From: Straminergon stramineum | Lineage: Eukaryota; Streptophyta; Bryopsida; Hypnales; Calliergonaceae | Direction: 5' to 3' | Length of the DNA: 64,000 nt | NCBI GenBank assembly: GCA_963920665.1 | Contig: OY987273.1 | Location: forward strand, 8,248,501-8,312,500 | In this document: piece by piece, positions 47,546 through 58,881 of the stretch | Numbering within the stretch: the first letter of the stretch is position 1 | How the letters are laid out: each line of letters starts with the position of its first letter | The notes under the pieces: model-generated | What the model was told of the DNA's origin: nothing | Seen by the model: the letters and a program-made list of their open reading frames with translations, nothing else | The model's database searches: none | Program-made: the position numbers and the translations under genes

Positions 47546-50500
47546 TATCCTTGAGTCGGTGATATCTAATTTCGACAAAATGAGATATCATTGACTTAAA
47601 GATAATATGAAAGTAGATCGTCTTAAGCCCTTGAACCTAATTAGTAGATTGCTAATCAACAATTATAACGATTCGTTTACTAAAATCTGATATACTAAGA
47701 TTAAAACAACACAACCAACTGTATCATTGAGTCAATAATACAACTGTAGAACTCTCAAACACAACATTAGTAGACTCCTTATAAACAAATATCATTAATG
47801 AAAGAACAGTCAAACACTATGGTCAAAAATTAGGTGGATTCCATATACTCCTATTTGTAAAGCCAATAGAAGACTTCAAAAGAATTTACAATTTCAAAAA
47901 TATAACTTCTGAACTCATAAGAATGTATCATCGAATCAATGATAACCATGCCTTAATAATATACCTTCAAATATTCAACACTATAGTAGACAATTTCTAG
48001 ATGGTTTTGTCTTATCATCAAGTTGATGATAATAAGATACAATGGAGTCGAGACCCATAATTTGTGATTCAATCAATTATAAATAAAATATAGTATTTCT
48101 ATCGAAGTATTAATACAAAAAATAATGATGCATTAATAAGGATTCTCTAATTATTGTTGTATCATTGACTCAGTGATACAATATTTATAACTACTAGATT
48201 CATCAAAAAGTATTGTCGAATCGACGATAACCATGCTTCAACATTATACCATTAAATATTCGACGCTAGAGTAGACAAATTCAAGATAGCTTTGTCTTAT
48301 CATCGAGTTGATGATAATCTAATATAATGTTTTAGAAACTCATAATTTCTAATTTAATCAAATATAAGTAAAGTAAAGTATTGATACTGTAGTATTGATA
48401 TGAAACATAATGATGCACAATCAAGGTCTCGCTAAACATTGTTGTATCATTGACTCAATGATACGATATTTAATTGTGGATCATCCTAAATATTTCTACT
48501 TTAGATATTCTAGAAGTGAATGCAAATGTGGATGTACGAAAGTTATAGAATATACCCTTATCATCAATTCTAACTTCGACAATTCTATATTAATCAAATG
48601 CAAAATGATATTGCACAAAAAAGTAGAAGTGGAAATGGTAGACAACTATGACTACTTTGTGACTAAACATCACCTCTAGCCATTCATCAATCCTCTAAAG
48701 GATGAACCTTTCATTGCTAAGATGGAAGACACATATGGGACGCTCTAGGAATTTGAAGAGCACATCCACACTTGGAGTTTTGGTGTGAATCAATGGACAA
48801 TTTATGTTTATCTCCGCTATTGTATAGCCGGAAAGACAAACTACATGCCTTAGAATCTAAAAGAAAAAGTGACTCTCATCGAGGAACATCAAGGAAACTA
48901 TGTCCTTATTGTTCTACGGGAAGTTCAAGATAGTGGCAAAAATAAAGACCATTGCCACTCTATTGTCATTAATGTGAATTTTTATCACTGGAAATTCGAC
49001 TTGGAGAACCTCATGACATTCTTGGAGGAGTCGCAAATGGAGTACCTGAATGAAGAGTTTGAAAAGAACGAGTGTGTTCCACGAAAGAACAACACCGTAA
49101 AGTCCAATGCCTTGCCATTGCGCCTCATCTTTTAGACGCTAGATCGATTCACATTAGAGAATGTCGAGTAGGAACCTACGATAGGTCGTAACGTCAATCA
49201 AAGAAAAAGAGATGAATTTGATTCCTGTCTGAGACAGATGTCTACTGCTACTAGATCAAGGAGTAGAGGAACTAGGCCCAATCATTCAAGATTAGAGCCT
49301 AAACGGAAAGACAAAGCCCCATCCGAAGGACTTGAATCAAGCAAGAAGAGAAAAAAGAGTCTTCCAAGTGGAACCGAGGCTGCAGGTAGTTCTAGATCCG
49401 TGTTAATGACAGTCTCAGCAAGTCCTCTATCGTCAGTGGAACCTCAAAAAGATTACGAGAGGTTTGCCCTCATACAAAAGAACTTCTAGGCCAACTACAA
49501 GCCATGCTTCCTGCTCAGATCAGAGACGGTATCCATTGACATCAAGCAATGCATCATTGCAAGTGATCAGTATGTCATTTGTACTTTGCAAAGAGATATT
49601 GTTGAGGTTGTAAGAAAAGAGTTGATCCAACTTATTGACATTAAGTAGCGGAAGAAAGTGTGCTTCACGCCGGTGGACAATAATCGGCAACTTCTCAAGA
49701 AGAAGCCAGAAAAGTAGGAAGAAATAGAACGTGGCCAATTCATGATCATAAATGGCTAGTATAGTATAACCACCTCAAATGAGCTTCAAAACGCAGGTTG
49801 TGGCGAGGCCCATAGAGTAGAACTTCAGATGTGGGATGTGTACATTGTTTAGTCACTAGATCATAACAAATTGAGGAACATTTTGAAATTCTACAACTAT
49901 ATTAACTACTTGGACCACGCCCAACCGACTTGGGGAAACCAAATTGTTAGTTGCGGAAACATCTAGTTGGCTTACAAACATCCAATGGACGACCGATGAG
50001 AAGATGTGATGTGGAATAACAAATCTATTGTCAATGTAACAAATTATAAGGTTACAATCAATGCTACCTTTAATCACCAAAAACTTTTTTCATTTATTGA
50101 ATCACTTTCTATATTGTTATGAGTTGGTTTATTGGAATTGTTTTTGAATCAAATATACCGCCGATCCTTTTCTGGGAACATTATTTGTATGAAGGCAAAA
50201 CAAATGATATCCTCGACTTGAGGATACTCTACATTGAAATAAAACATGTCTTTAATTATCATAATTTTATCTAGTGGCATCTTCCAAAAACTTATGGGGA
50301 CGTAGTTATCAAGCGGTTCTAGAATATTAATTTGGAGAAAGATGGAACATCGATTGGTAGAACTACAAATTTGAAGAATGAAATTCAAATAATAACATTG
50401 CCGAATGAGCTATGGAAGTACTTGGAAGCTTTCTTAACCAAATACGCTGCAAGAAAGTTGATTGATCCAATCACCTTGACTCAATTCAAGGATATTAAAG

Positions 50501-52863
50501 GTTTCAAGATAAAGACAGTGTCACTGAAAAGAGAATTTTTCAAACATTGTGGTCATTTTATAGACAATGATTTTGGGACCTTTGCACAACATCTACTTGG
50601 GGAAACACCAAGATGGCAAGTTGTTTATCCAAAAGTCTCTGTGTCGAAAACAAAGAGTCTTGTTTTGGACAATCTTTCACAAGGTGACTGGGTGGAGAGG
50701 AGGCAACAGAAGAAAGCTGTGCTCCAAGATTTGATGGCTATTAAGTCTACCTTAAAGCTTACATATAGTTGTGGGGACATTATTGATGAGACATGGAAGT
50801 TTTGGAAGGCGAGACACAGGTTTACATTAGCGACATGGGATTTTTTGATCTCAAACCCCAAGGCCAAATACTTTAAGAGGTGTCTCAAGAATGATGTATG
50901 GCTAAAGCGTGCAAAGGATCTCAAGAAGCAATTTCATGAGGTGCTTCACATATTCACAAGATTTATGAAGTTGAAGTACCAACTCCTGGACTAGGTCGGC
51001 GGAGTCCAAGTTAGAGGAATCGACATGTCCGCAAAGGTGCTATTGACAAGTACCAATTATCAATAGCACAAACAGGAGGTGAATCTTGTAGTCTTAGATG
51101 CTCGAAAGGTTCATAGAACAACCTTGATTGAAAATATAAGGACCATCGACCTTGTCCTCAATTTCCTCCTTCAGAAATTGAGTCCAAAAATGACTAAGCC
51201 AAATGTTTGGCTCTTGATTCTGGAAGACAAGGAAGACGTCAAAGCTGCAATTAAGTTCGCAACTTCCAAACTTGAGCAGTATGAGTACGTGCTATCTACG
51301 TACATACCAAATAGGGTAGAGATGCTCAATAATGTAATGAATTGAAAAATTCCTCATAACATGTCACTGTTCTTTCTTTTTAAGAAAGGCAATACTTTCG
51401 CAATTGCTGTGCATGGACTACTGAAGTCTAAATATGACACGCCCTCTAATTGCGTGTACTACCTAGATCCTTCAAAGAACACACAAGCAAAGTGGAAGAT
51501 TGAGCCTAGTGAACTTAGATTGGAGTCCTACCTAGACATCCTTCAAGCTTTTGCAATGCCAATGAATAACGTCCTTGGCCTCTATTCAGGTGTGAAGTTC
51601 ATGCTTGCTACAAAGTTAAGTCGACCCCCTCTAGGAACTAGTTATTGTCGGTTCGAGGATATTGATTAGAGTTATGTTTGATTAGACTTTAATTTACTTT
51701 GCTAATTTGTATCTTATCCTTGACTCGAGGATAACATCACATTTATGGGACCTATATGTAGGAATGTGATTGTGATGATAATTACTTAATTATTTTGTTA
51801 TCTGTTGTAGATGTTTGGAGCATTCTTTTACAGTTTTGTTGACAAGGATGAGGAGAATTCATATTTGAGAATTTCTAATCTAGCAAAGAAAATGGATAAA
51901 AATGATTTCATGTTCTTGAATTTGCCATATTTGCTATTATACAAAAAATAGTAGGTCATGGACCTGTGGTTGTTCATTCAAATTCTCCTTTGTCATCGCC
52001 TTTCACACTTGAATCACCACCTACAATTCTTGTCCCCATGAATAGAGAGAGGGAGTCGATGGGTCCTCATGTATGTACTGTTCCTGGTGTGGAGAGCATT
52101 GACAAGTATGGAACCAACACCTTTTAGATTCATATGTGGATGTCAACTCTAGCCACGCCTCTGTTATTGCAAACTATGAACAATGAGGAGGATATGGAGA
52201 CGGATACAGAGTTTGAACGCTAGCAATAGTAGCAAGTGGTGCTTTCATCAAGAGGGGCAAGAATTGAGGCCAAGCAGGATGTGATCATGAACAAAGTTCT
52301 TGGGTTCGATGACATCCATGTACTTGAGGAAACACAACCTACTTTGAGAAATAATTTTCTGATGTCAGAGGAGGCTAGGCTTATCATCATTAGGGACAAT
52401 GATGATATTGATCATCCCCATTCTTTTGACGATGACAAGATGGAGGATGGCATTTTGTCGGTGATGGAGATGAAACCCATTGTTGCACCCTCAGGTGTTG
52501 TTGTGAAGGTGGAGAAGGATTGGTGGCAGAAGGACAAGGAGAAACAAGAGAAAAGAATTGCATGGAAGGCAAAGAGGGAGGCAAAGGAGAAGCAACTAGT
52601 AGATGCAATAGCGAAAAATGCAGAGACAAATGCCCAAATGCTAAAAATGCAAGTGGAGTCAAAGGCTCAGTTCTTTGAGTTGAATAGTCAAGTTGCACTA
52701 CTCTTCTAAGTGATGAATTCGAAGAATAGCCAATCTCAAAGTCAATTGTCATTTCTTTTTAGGGCTCCAACACCACAACCTCTACCTTTGACAATCAATG
52801 CTCCTATGGTGTAGGAAATGCAACATCCAGTGTCTACATTGCCTTATCCTCGAGTCCAGAATA
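47546..52863. repeat. 19-bp palindromes in A1 introns and leader, element 3 (13 sites)
   Basis: Leader sites at 47546, 47586, 47722, 47926, 48013, 48160, 48211, 48298 and 48445; intron 1 at 50208-50226; intron 2 at 51643-51661 and 51715-51733; one exonic at 52845-52863, at the same exon 3 position as 3012-3030. Many read TATCATCGAGTTGATGATA, that is, the consensus after C to T changes at CpG, made on both arms so that symmetry is kept. Confidence 0.8.
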
Positions 52864-53315
52864 ACCAAGATTGTATTTCTCTCGTGCATGATGATCTAAT
52901 CAACTCAACCCTAGCATCCCAATTGCCAAGGGTTTCTTCTCCCAATTAAGTGGCTTTTGAAGTTCTCCTTTTTGAGGCCATGGATGGCTCTCAAACAAGA
53001 GACAACACACAAGTTCTACAAGAGTATCAGCGAGGCGATGATAAGGGCGAAGTGGAATTAGGACCTGTTTCCAAAGTAGTTGCAACGAAGACACCGGTCT
53101 GCAGCACATTGTCTCAGGCCTTGTTGGAGTTGCAATCACCATTGTGTGTAGAGGAAGAAAGGGTTGATAACAAAGCTAGTGATATCAATATCCACAATAA
53201 TGTCCCGGAGGAGATGGTAGGGGGGCCTCCTACTTTAACCGCAGTAGGAGGGGATGAGCCTCAAGAGAGTGGATCTGCTTAGGTACAACCCTCTAACCCC
53301 TATGGTTTTGATTGA
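48635..53315 (+). pseudogene. A1, ParB-like plus methyltransferase-like protein (element 3)
   Basis: Exons at about 48635-50050, 50290-51614 and 51811-53315. The intron 2 acceptor is strong (TCTGTTGTAG), but the intron 1 acceptor AG is lost. The ParB-like motif reads QFMIING-stop-YSITTS. The methyltransferase-like end is PSELRLESYLDILQAF, then NVLGLYSGVKFMLATK, joined to MFGAFFYSFVDKDEENSYL. At least sixteen in-frame stops, fourteen of them TAG, mostly where other copies have Trp (TGG) or Gln (CAG). The exon 3 tail is acidic and coiled-coil (EKQEKRIAWKAKREAKEKQL). The shared final TGA after YGFD is kept. Amino-acid identity to copy 1 is moderate, so the same protein was maintained in a diverged lineage before decay. 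Confidence 0.55.
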
Positions 53316-53678
53316 GTCCATAAAATGTGGTGTCATTACTGATTGTGTGTATGCCTTAGAGCAACAAGGCTTCAAGTAGAGATCAAATCTCATATGTACC
53401 CATGCTTCATGGCAGGATGGTGTAGCCCCTCATTGATTGCTTGCAAGTGGATTACAAATCTGTCTATGGCTCCTTCTTGTGTAAGTCTAGTGTAGCAGAG
53501 TTCTATTAGAATAGATTTTGCGGCCCTATTTGAAACATAAAATTTTCACATGTATTATCTAATCTATGGAAATAAAATATGCACATTTTCATGAATACAA
53601 ATAGTCTAATTGGATCCTACTTTGGATGTTTTTGGTCCCCAGCTTGAAAAACATAAGAGTGTGCATTGCCCGCTGCCA

Positions 53679-54649
53679 ATGAAAGCCCTTCCTAATGGGG
53701 GACCGCAGTCGATTTGTGGAATTCAATGCATCTCTTCCCTTTCTGGCTCACCCGTTTTTGCATTTAAACAAGTAACTCCATTTCTTTGTTGTTATGCTTT
53801 GATGAGGTAGTATTGAAGGGCGGAAGAGAGATTGTGCCTAGGAATGTCCCTCCTGTACTTCCTCCACCTTGGAGGAAGTAGTTGAACATTGTCTTCGACT
53901 TGAACAGCATACTCTGACAAATGGCAATGAAGTCCTATGCAAAGAAATTCAAACCATACAAGCTCAAAGACAATGTTCTCTGTCACAGAAATCCCACAAT
54001 CATTGGACCCTAGGTGGTATTTGATCAGGAAAATCTAGATGAATTCCTTCAACATGTTTTTGCGATCGTAGATAGGGTCTTAGTGTGGACCATGATGTTG
54101 AAGCGTAATGTAGAACCCATTGTCAAACACCTGTTTAGCGATTGTAGAGCACCCTACAATATTCTCAGTCAAGATCAATGCAACAAGATAGAGTACTCTT
54201 TAGGGAAGTTCTTTCTTCTCAGTGAGCAAGTGCATTGTATGAAAGTGCTCTCTGAGACCTTGTTCACCAATCCTAGAAGGGGCATGTCCTTCACCTTGGA
54301 TAATACGCTTCTCATTGACAACTCTCCAAACAAGAGTGTCTGCAATGAGAATGGGAATGCCATATTCCTAGACACTTAGAGGCACCATAATCGCAAAGAC
54401 GACATCCTCTTGGGGGAATTTTTGCCATGGCTCAAACGTCTAGATTTGAACTGCCAACTGGGCCATATGCAGAAATACGTCGAGGACAACCAGATTGGTC
54501 TAAATCCATTGCGAGCCGAGGGCAACAATGTAGACAAGCTCATAGACGAGATGAAAGAGTCCTTGAAGGTCATGGGTTTTAGATACGAGCTTCCTGGAAT
54601 AGGCATAGTCATAGAGCAAGGCCGACGTAGGAAGTACATTGTCTCCTAA
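53679..54649 (+). pseudogene. A2, FCP1/SCP-like protein (element 3)
   Basis: MKAL start at 53679, 35-base intron candidate at 53772-53806, then LNIVFDLNSIL, VLVWTMMLKRNVEP and NTLLIDNSPNKS. TAG replaces Trp in the RKW block before motif I, and three further stops are visible. It ends at a TAA after KYIVS. Motif I again has Asn at the second Asp position, so that change is ancestral to all three copies rather than recent decay. Confidence 0.6.
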
Positions 54650-54775
54650 AGTCATTGTGGATGTGAGATGGCATTCTGTATAGTCTTTGATTTGTATGCT
54701 ACAATCTTTTGTAAATAATATATTGAGTTTGCATTTCTCATGAATCCTTGGCATGTACTTCGAGATTCACTATCC

Positions 54776-55830
54776 ATGACTCCCATTCCCAATTCAAGTT
54801 GCTCTTGCATTTGTTCAATGGAGGGTAATGTGGGTGGGCTTGTGGAATCTGTACATACTATAGGTTGGAGGCATTCACTTTGTTGAACCACCGAAAAGAC
54901 AAAGGCTGAGCAGGAGCCTCCTCTCCATATCAAAAAAGTCGCTCTCCACTCGATCGGAATCCAAGGGCAAGAATTGTGACACCATTTTGTATTCCAAGCC
55001 ATATATGTTGTAGTTTGCCACAAACGCCGCATCTACGACCATAGACTACTTCAAGGTAGATATGGAAGATAGCGTCGTGGATAGTCCCCCAAATTGCAGA
55101 CATGTAAGGACTCCCATCTGCTCTCCTTCGTTGCTAAAACAGGCATCCTCGACCTAAAGGGACTCTTTCTCCCCTGCTCTACAAATCGACATTGCAACCA
55201 ATCGCAAACTAGACCTACTAGTCAACGAACCTGTAAGTAGTCCTCAACTCAAGGATGCCCTTCTATCATCACTCGAAATCCAAGTGTTTCCTAATGACAT
55301 TGCTAGACTAAAGTTGACGCATCCATTCAACCACGAGACAAGGAGTGCATTGCCTATTCCCACAACTACTACTCTTCGACCTCAGCTCGAGTAGAAGCAG
55401 CCTCATCCCTCTCTATCTACCGAAGCCAAGTGATCTCCTTCAATTGATAGTCTTTTTCGGCAATGAATTTTCAAAGATCATAGGAAGTCCTTGGACTCCA
55501 AAATAGCTGGGGCTCGAGTGCTATACATAGACAATGTCAATGCCTGGCTACCAAGGCTACCTCCTCAAGGGTCACAATCACTTTCCACTTTAGAGGTACC
55601 ACAAGCTAACTAGAGGCCAAAGCAAAAGAACAATGGATCTCAAAGTTTGGATTTGCGTGGAGGGTGAACGGTGGAAGTAGGTAAGACTATCATTCTCGAC
55701 ACAAGGATATCTTTAAAAGCCTGGCAAAGCTAAAAGCAATGGAAGCAACCAAGAGCAATTGTACAACCAATAGTGATGCCTAGGCCACCAATTCTAGTTC
55801 TTCAAGCCAAAAGAGCTTTGGGGTCTCTCT
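54776..55830 (+). pseudogene. A3, unknown element protein (element 3)
   Basis: First exon MTPIPNSSCSCICSMEG is open here, confirming the short-exon model. The second exon after the TATAG acceptor (about 54862) reads VGGIHFVEPPKRQRLSRSLLS before a TAG at the 'PYMLL' position. The rest is broken but recognisable through the FKSLAKLKAMEATKSNC block at about 55710-55760. The end is uncertain. Confidence 0.45.
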
Positions 55831-56235
55831 TACTATTAATAGCATGGAAATAATCACGAAAAAATACTTAGAGTCATTGAGTACTATTACATATATGGTA
55901 AGGCTCTTTGTTTCTACTTACACTCTAGGTAATCGTTTGCCTCCATAATTCAATCACGTCAAAGGACATTGTGAACAAAAGTTACGTATTCAAACATACT
56001 AAACTTAAAATCCTTTGCATTTCTTTTTTCCAAGGACTTTGCTACATTACATAAACAAACTTCTCATGTCCCCTCATGAGTTGTTGCAATCAATGAAATT
56101 CTACTTACTTGTTTTAAGTCATTTGAGCCCAACCCTTATTCAAAACTATCTATCATTGGTATTTATCCTTGGGTTTGACAACTATTACTTCAATGGAGTT
56201 TTGCACTCATTTTTCAAAATCTCAAAATGACTATA

Positions 56236-56260
56236 TTGTCTCAATTTAATGAATAAGGCC
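56236..56260. repeat. Element terminal repeat, A3 side (element 3)
   Basis: Starts TTGTCTCAATTTAATG and ends AATAAGGCC. One C to T difference from the 36117 copy. Similarity to the other termini ends at 56260. Confidence 0.65.
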
Positions 56261-57660
56261 ATGTATGGTGATCAATTCAAATTTGGTAATGGGTTTCTAC
56301 ATGCATCCATCTTTTGGACTAAAAATACTTTTCAATCATATTCATAAACCTTTCCATCCTCATTTGGCAACTCTTTGCACATTTTCAAAAGAAATGGAAA
56401 ATTCTTAGCGAAAAAAGATTACTTTAATCTAGTGAGAAATATACATTTGTATTGAAATCCTACAAATTGGCCCAATGGTTCCCCCCCAAGAAGGGCTGGT
56501 AAGTTACTTACTTTAGACGCAACCCCTACCGCTTTCATGTTGTCCTTTTGCAAAGCTATTTTTAATATGTAGAAAAAGTGTAATATTCCACCAAAAGTCA
56601 TGTAATAGTTGTTAGACACTTGTTGAACTACAAATAGAAAATACATCATATCAAGGTTAAATATAGTCATATGTCCCCTACGTAGTCACTTAAACTAGGA
56701 ATGAGAGCAATGTTCTTGACAAGAACACACTTACCACAAAGCAAGAATTCTAGCCACTTTTTTAGAAAAGGTAATTTCTTTACAGAAATACCCTGTGACT
56801 TCAAGCTTACGCCAAGTGGTTTAGGAATCATATTAGTCCTTTTTGGACCTATGGCAATTTGTTGGCTTTGCTCCACTAGTCTAAATTTCAAGGAATGACG
56901 ATAGAGGGGCCACAAAACGGTAGTGTAAGTGAATTATTGCTTCAAAATAAAACCGTTGCATCATACAAAAATAGTGGAGACAGTGGTCCTACTTCTACCT
57001 CAAATAAGAATCAGAAGAGCGCACATAGTGATTCACAATCCCTTCAAATGTGCATGGATCATCCGTACTATGGCTATCATACTTGGCTGTTTGAAATTCC
57101 CTATAATTTATCTTGCCATGATTTTCCCACCTATGTGCATTGGTCTCTTTGCAATGACCTAAGCATTCCATTCTTCTTCTTTCTATGTTTGCTTGCTATT
57201 GTTGTTGGCGTCTTGTGTTGCTTAGTCTGTATTTGCGTTTGTGTGCACTTTGTCACAACCTTGTGTTGTCCTCGATTCCCTTGCAGCCGACTTGAAGTTC
57301 CGTGTAGGAGGTACAAGCTTGAACAAGCCATGTCATTTATTACAGTGTTACATAATTTGGTATGTTCTTTGCAAATATCAATTACAAGGACATTGTGTTA
57401 TTGTTGTATTTGCAAGTCTTTGAATGCTTCTTTAATCACTGACTTAAGTGCAATACAAATGAATGCACTATGTGTATGATACATAATATCGTAAATGCAT
57501 TTGCAATCATGTAGTGCTAATTTCAAATTCTATCATATTGTTGTTTCTTCATATTGGATCATTTGCGCGAAGAGAAAAATCGAGTATTCCCTACAAATGG
57601 GGTGGGTTTTACAAAATTTATTATGTAATGGATGAAAATTACATTTTCCAAGACCAAAGT
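56261..57660. other. Between element 3 and the diverged gene B; no clear gene
   Basis: Short frames on both strands, none with recognisable motifs. The 57160-57330 part is pyrimidine-rich and could be leader or promoter of the following gene B copy. I see no second terminal repeat separating the two units. Confidence 0.35.
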
Positions 57661-57667
57661 TGTGGAA

Positions 57668-58789
57668 ATTCAACTCAATTCGAGATGAATGGTATCCAAT
57701 GACTTGGTCATTAATATTAACTAATATCTATGATTCAACTTAAATTGAGTTGAACTGTCTGTGAGTGGACAATATAGAAGTAGGTAATGAGTCTATGAAC
57801 TAGTACATCAATCACAGTAACTTTAACTCACATCAAGTTGAATAACAGAATTCTTCAATTTTTAGAATGAAAATTTCAAGAACAACATTATAACACATTT
57901 GACATTTCCAATAAGATTATATCTTGAATTATTTAATATTAGTATTTTTGATAACAGAGTTCAAATATAGTAAGAAGTATTGTAATATATTAAAATTGGA
58001 TGAACTCATTTAACTCCTATAGACTTGAATGTATAATTACTTGAATTGTAAGTTTTTTGACAAATTTTTAACTCATGGGAAAGACCCATGAAAAGATCAC
58101 TCATGAATCACTTAATGGATTGCAATGATTATCTAATACAATATTTATTTTAAGAATACCCTTTCAATTAGATTCAAGTTGATTAGACATTTGTCGATGC
58201 ACAATCCTCTGTGACTTTTACGAAGTACTGTGGAATATATTTTTCTGTTCCTATTCGATTGGAATTTAATAGAACAAAATTTTGAAGGAATTATTAGAAT
58301 ATTGTGAAATGTCATCTTTAGCAAATTGAATAGTCTTGTATTGGATGGAATTAACGTCATAGATGGTAGACACAATTTTAGTTTCTCGTCCTCTAGTGCA
58401 TATCTTCTCTACATTATCTACAATTTAAATCAAATCCCACATTCAAAGGTATGGATCTATCAGTTGTATAGTGGTTTTTTATTGGGAATTTCTTTCATCC
58501 ATTAGATGTGTATTTTTCAGCTCTTCTATTTTAGAAGAACAAATCTTGAATTTCATATTTCTTGGTCTTTTGATGCTCAACTTCTCTTCTGTGTCCAACC
58601 GTCTTGGCTTGGTTGTCTTGTTTTGCATTTCATTTTAATGCAATGGATTCTTCACAATTGTTTCAAAAAGAAAATCATATTTCTCTATTTTTAAAATTGT
58701 GATCATGCACTATATATATTAGAACAATATTGACATTGAGAGTATAGTATTTGATATTACTTGGGACTTCAACTCAACTCAAGTTGAAT
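57668..58789. repeat. Cluster of six 23-bp palindromes upstream of diverged gene B
   Basis: Sites at 57668-57690, 57733-57755, 57821-57843, 58008-58030, about 58162-58184 and 58767-58789. The half-site is ATTCAACTCAA, then one base, then its reverse complement. They occupy the same place (5' leader intron) as the ten 19-bp palindromes of element 1 but share no sequence with them. Confidence 0.65.
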
Positions 58790-58881
58790 TTCATGTACTA
58801 ATATGCATTTGAATTTCTGTATGCATTTTATGCCATTCTTGTTGCAGTCATTCAAATAACTCCAATGTTTTTGCAGAGAGC

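Larger units (their letters stand above)
41650..56260. mobile_element. Element 3: partial copy with spacer, A1, A2 and A3
   Basis: From left to right it is the mirror image of element 1 from about 15130 down past A3: the gene B leader block (41840-42235), telomere-like run, long AT-rich spacer, A1 leader palindromes, A1, A2, A3, and the terminus at 56236-56260. The gene B body is missing; similarity stops just outside its leader exon, at about 41650. It is more diverged from elements 1 and 2 than those are from each other, so it is an older insertion or a sister subfamily. Confidence 0.7.

Noticed and set aside
56895..57479. 194-codon frame with a hydrophobic centre
   Set aside because: Low-complexity Phe/Leu/Cys composition from a T-rich strand, no counterpart upstream of gene B copy 1, and probably leader DNA.
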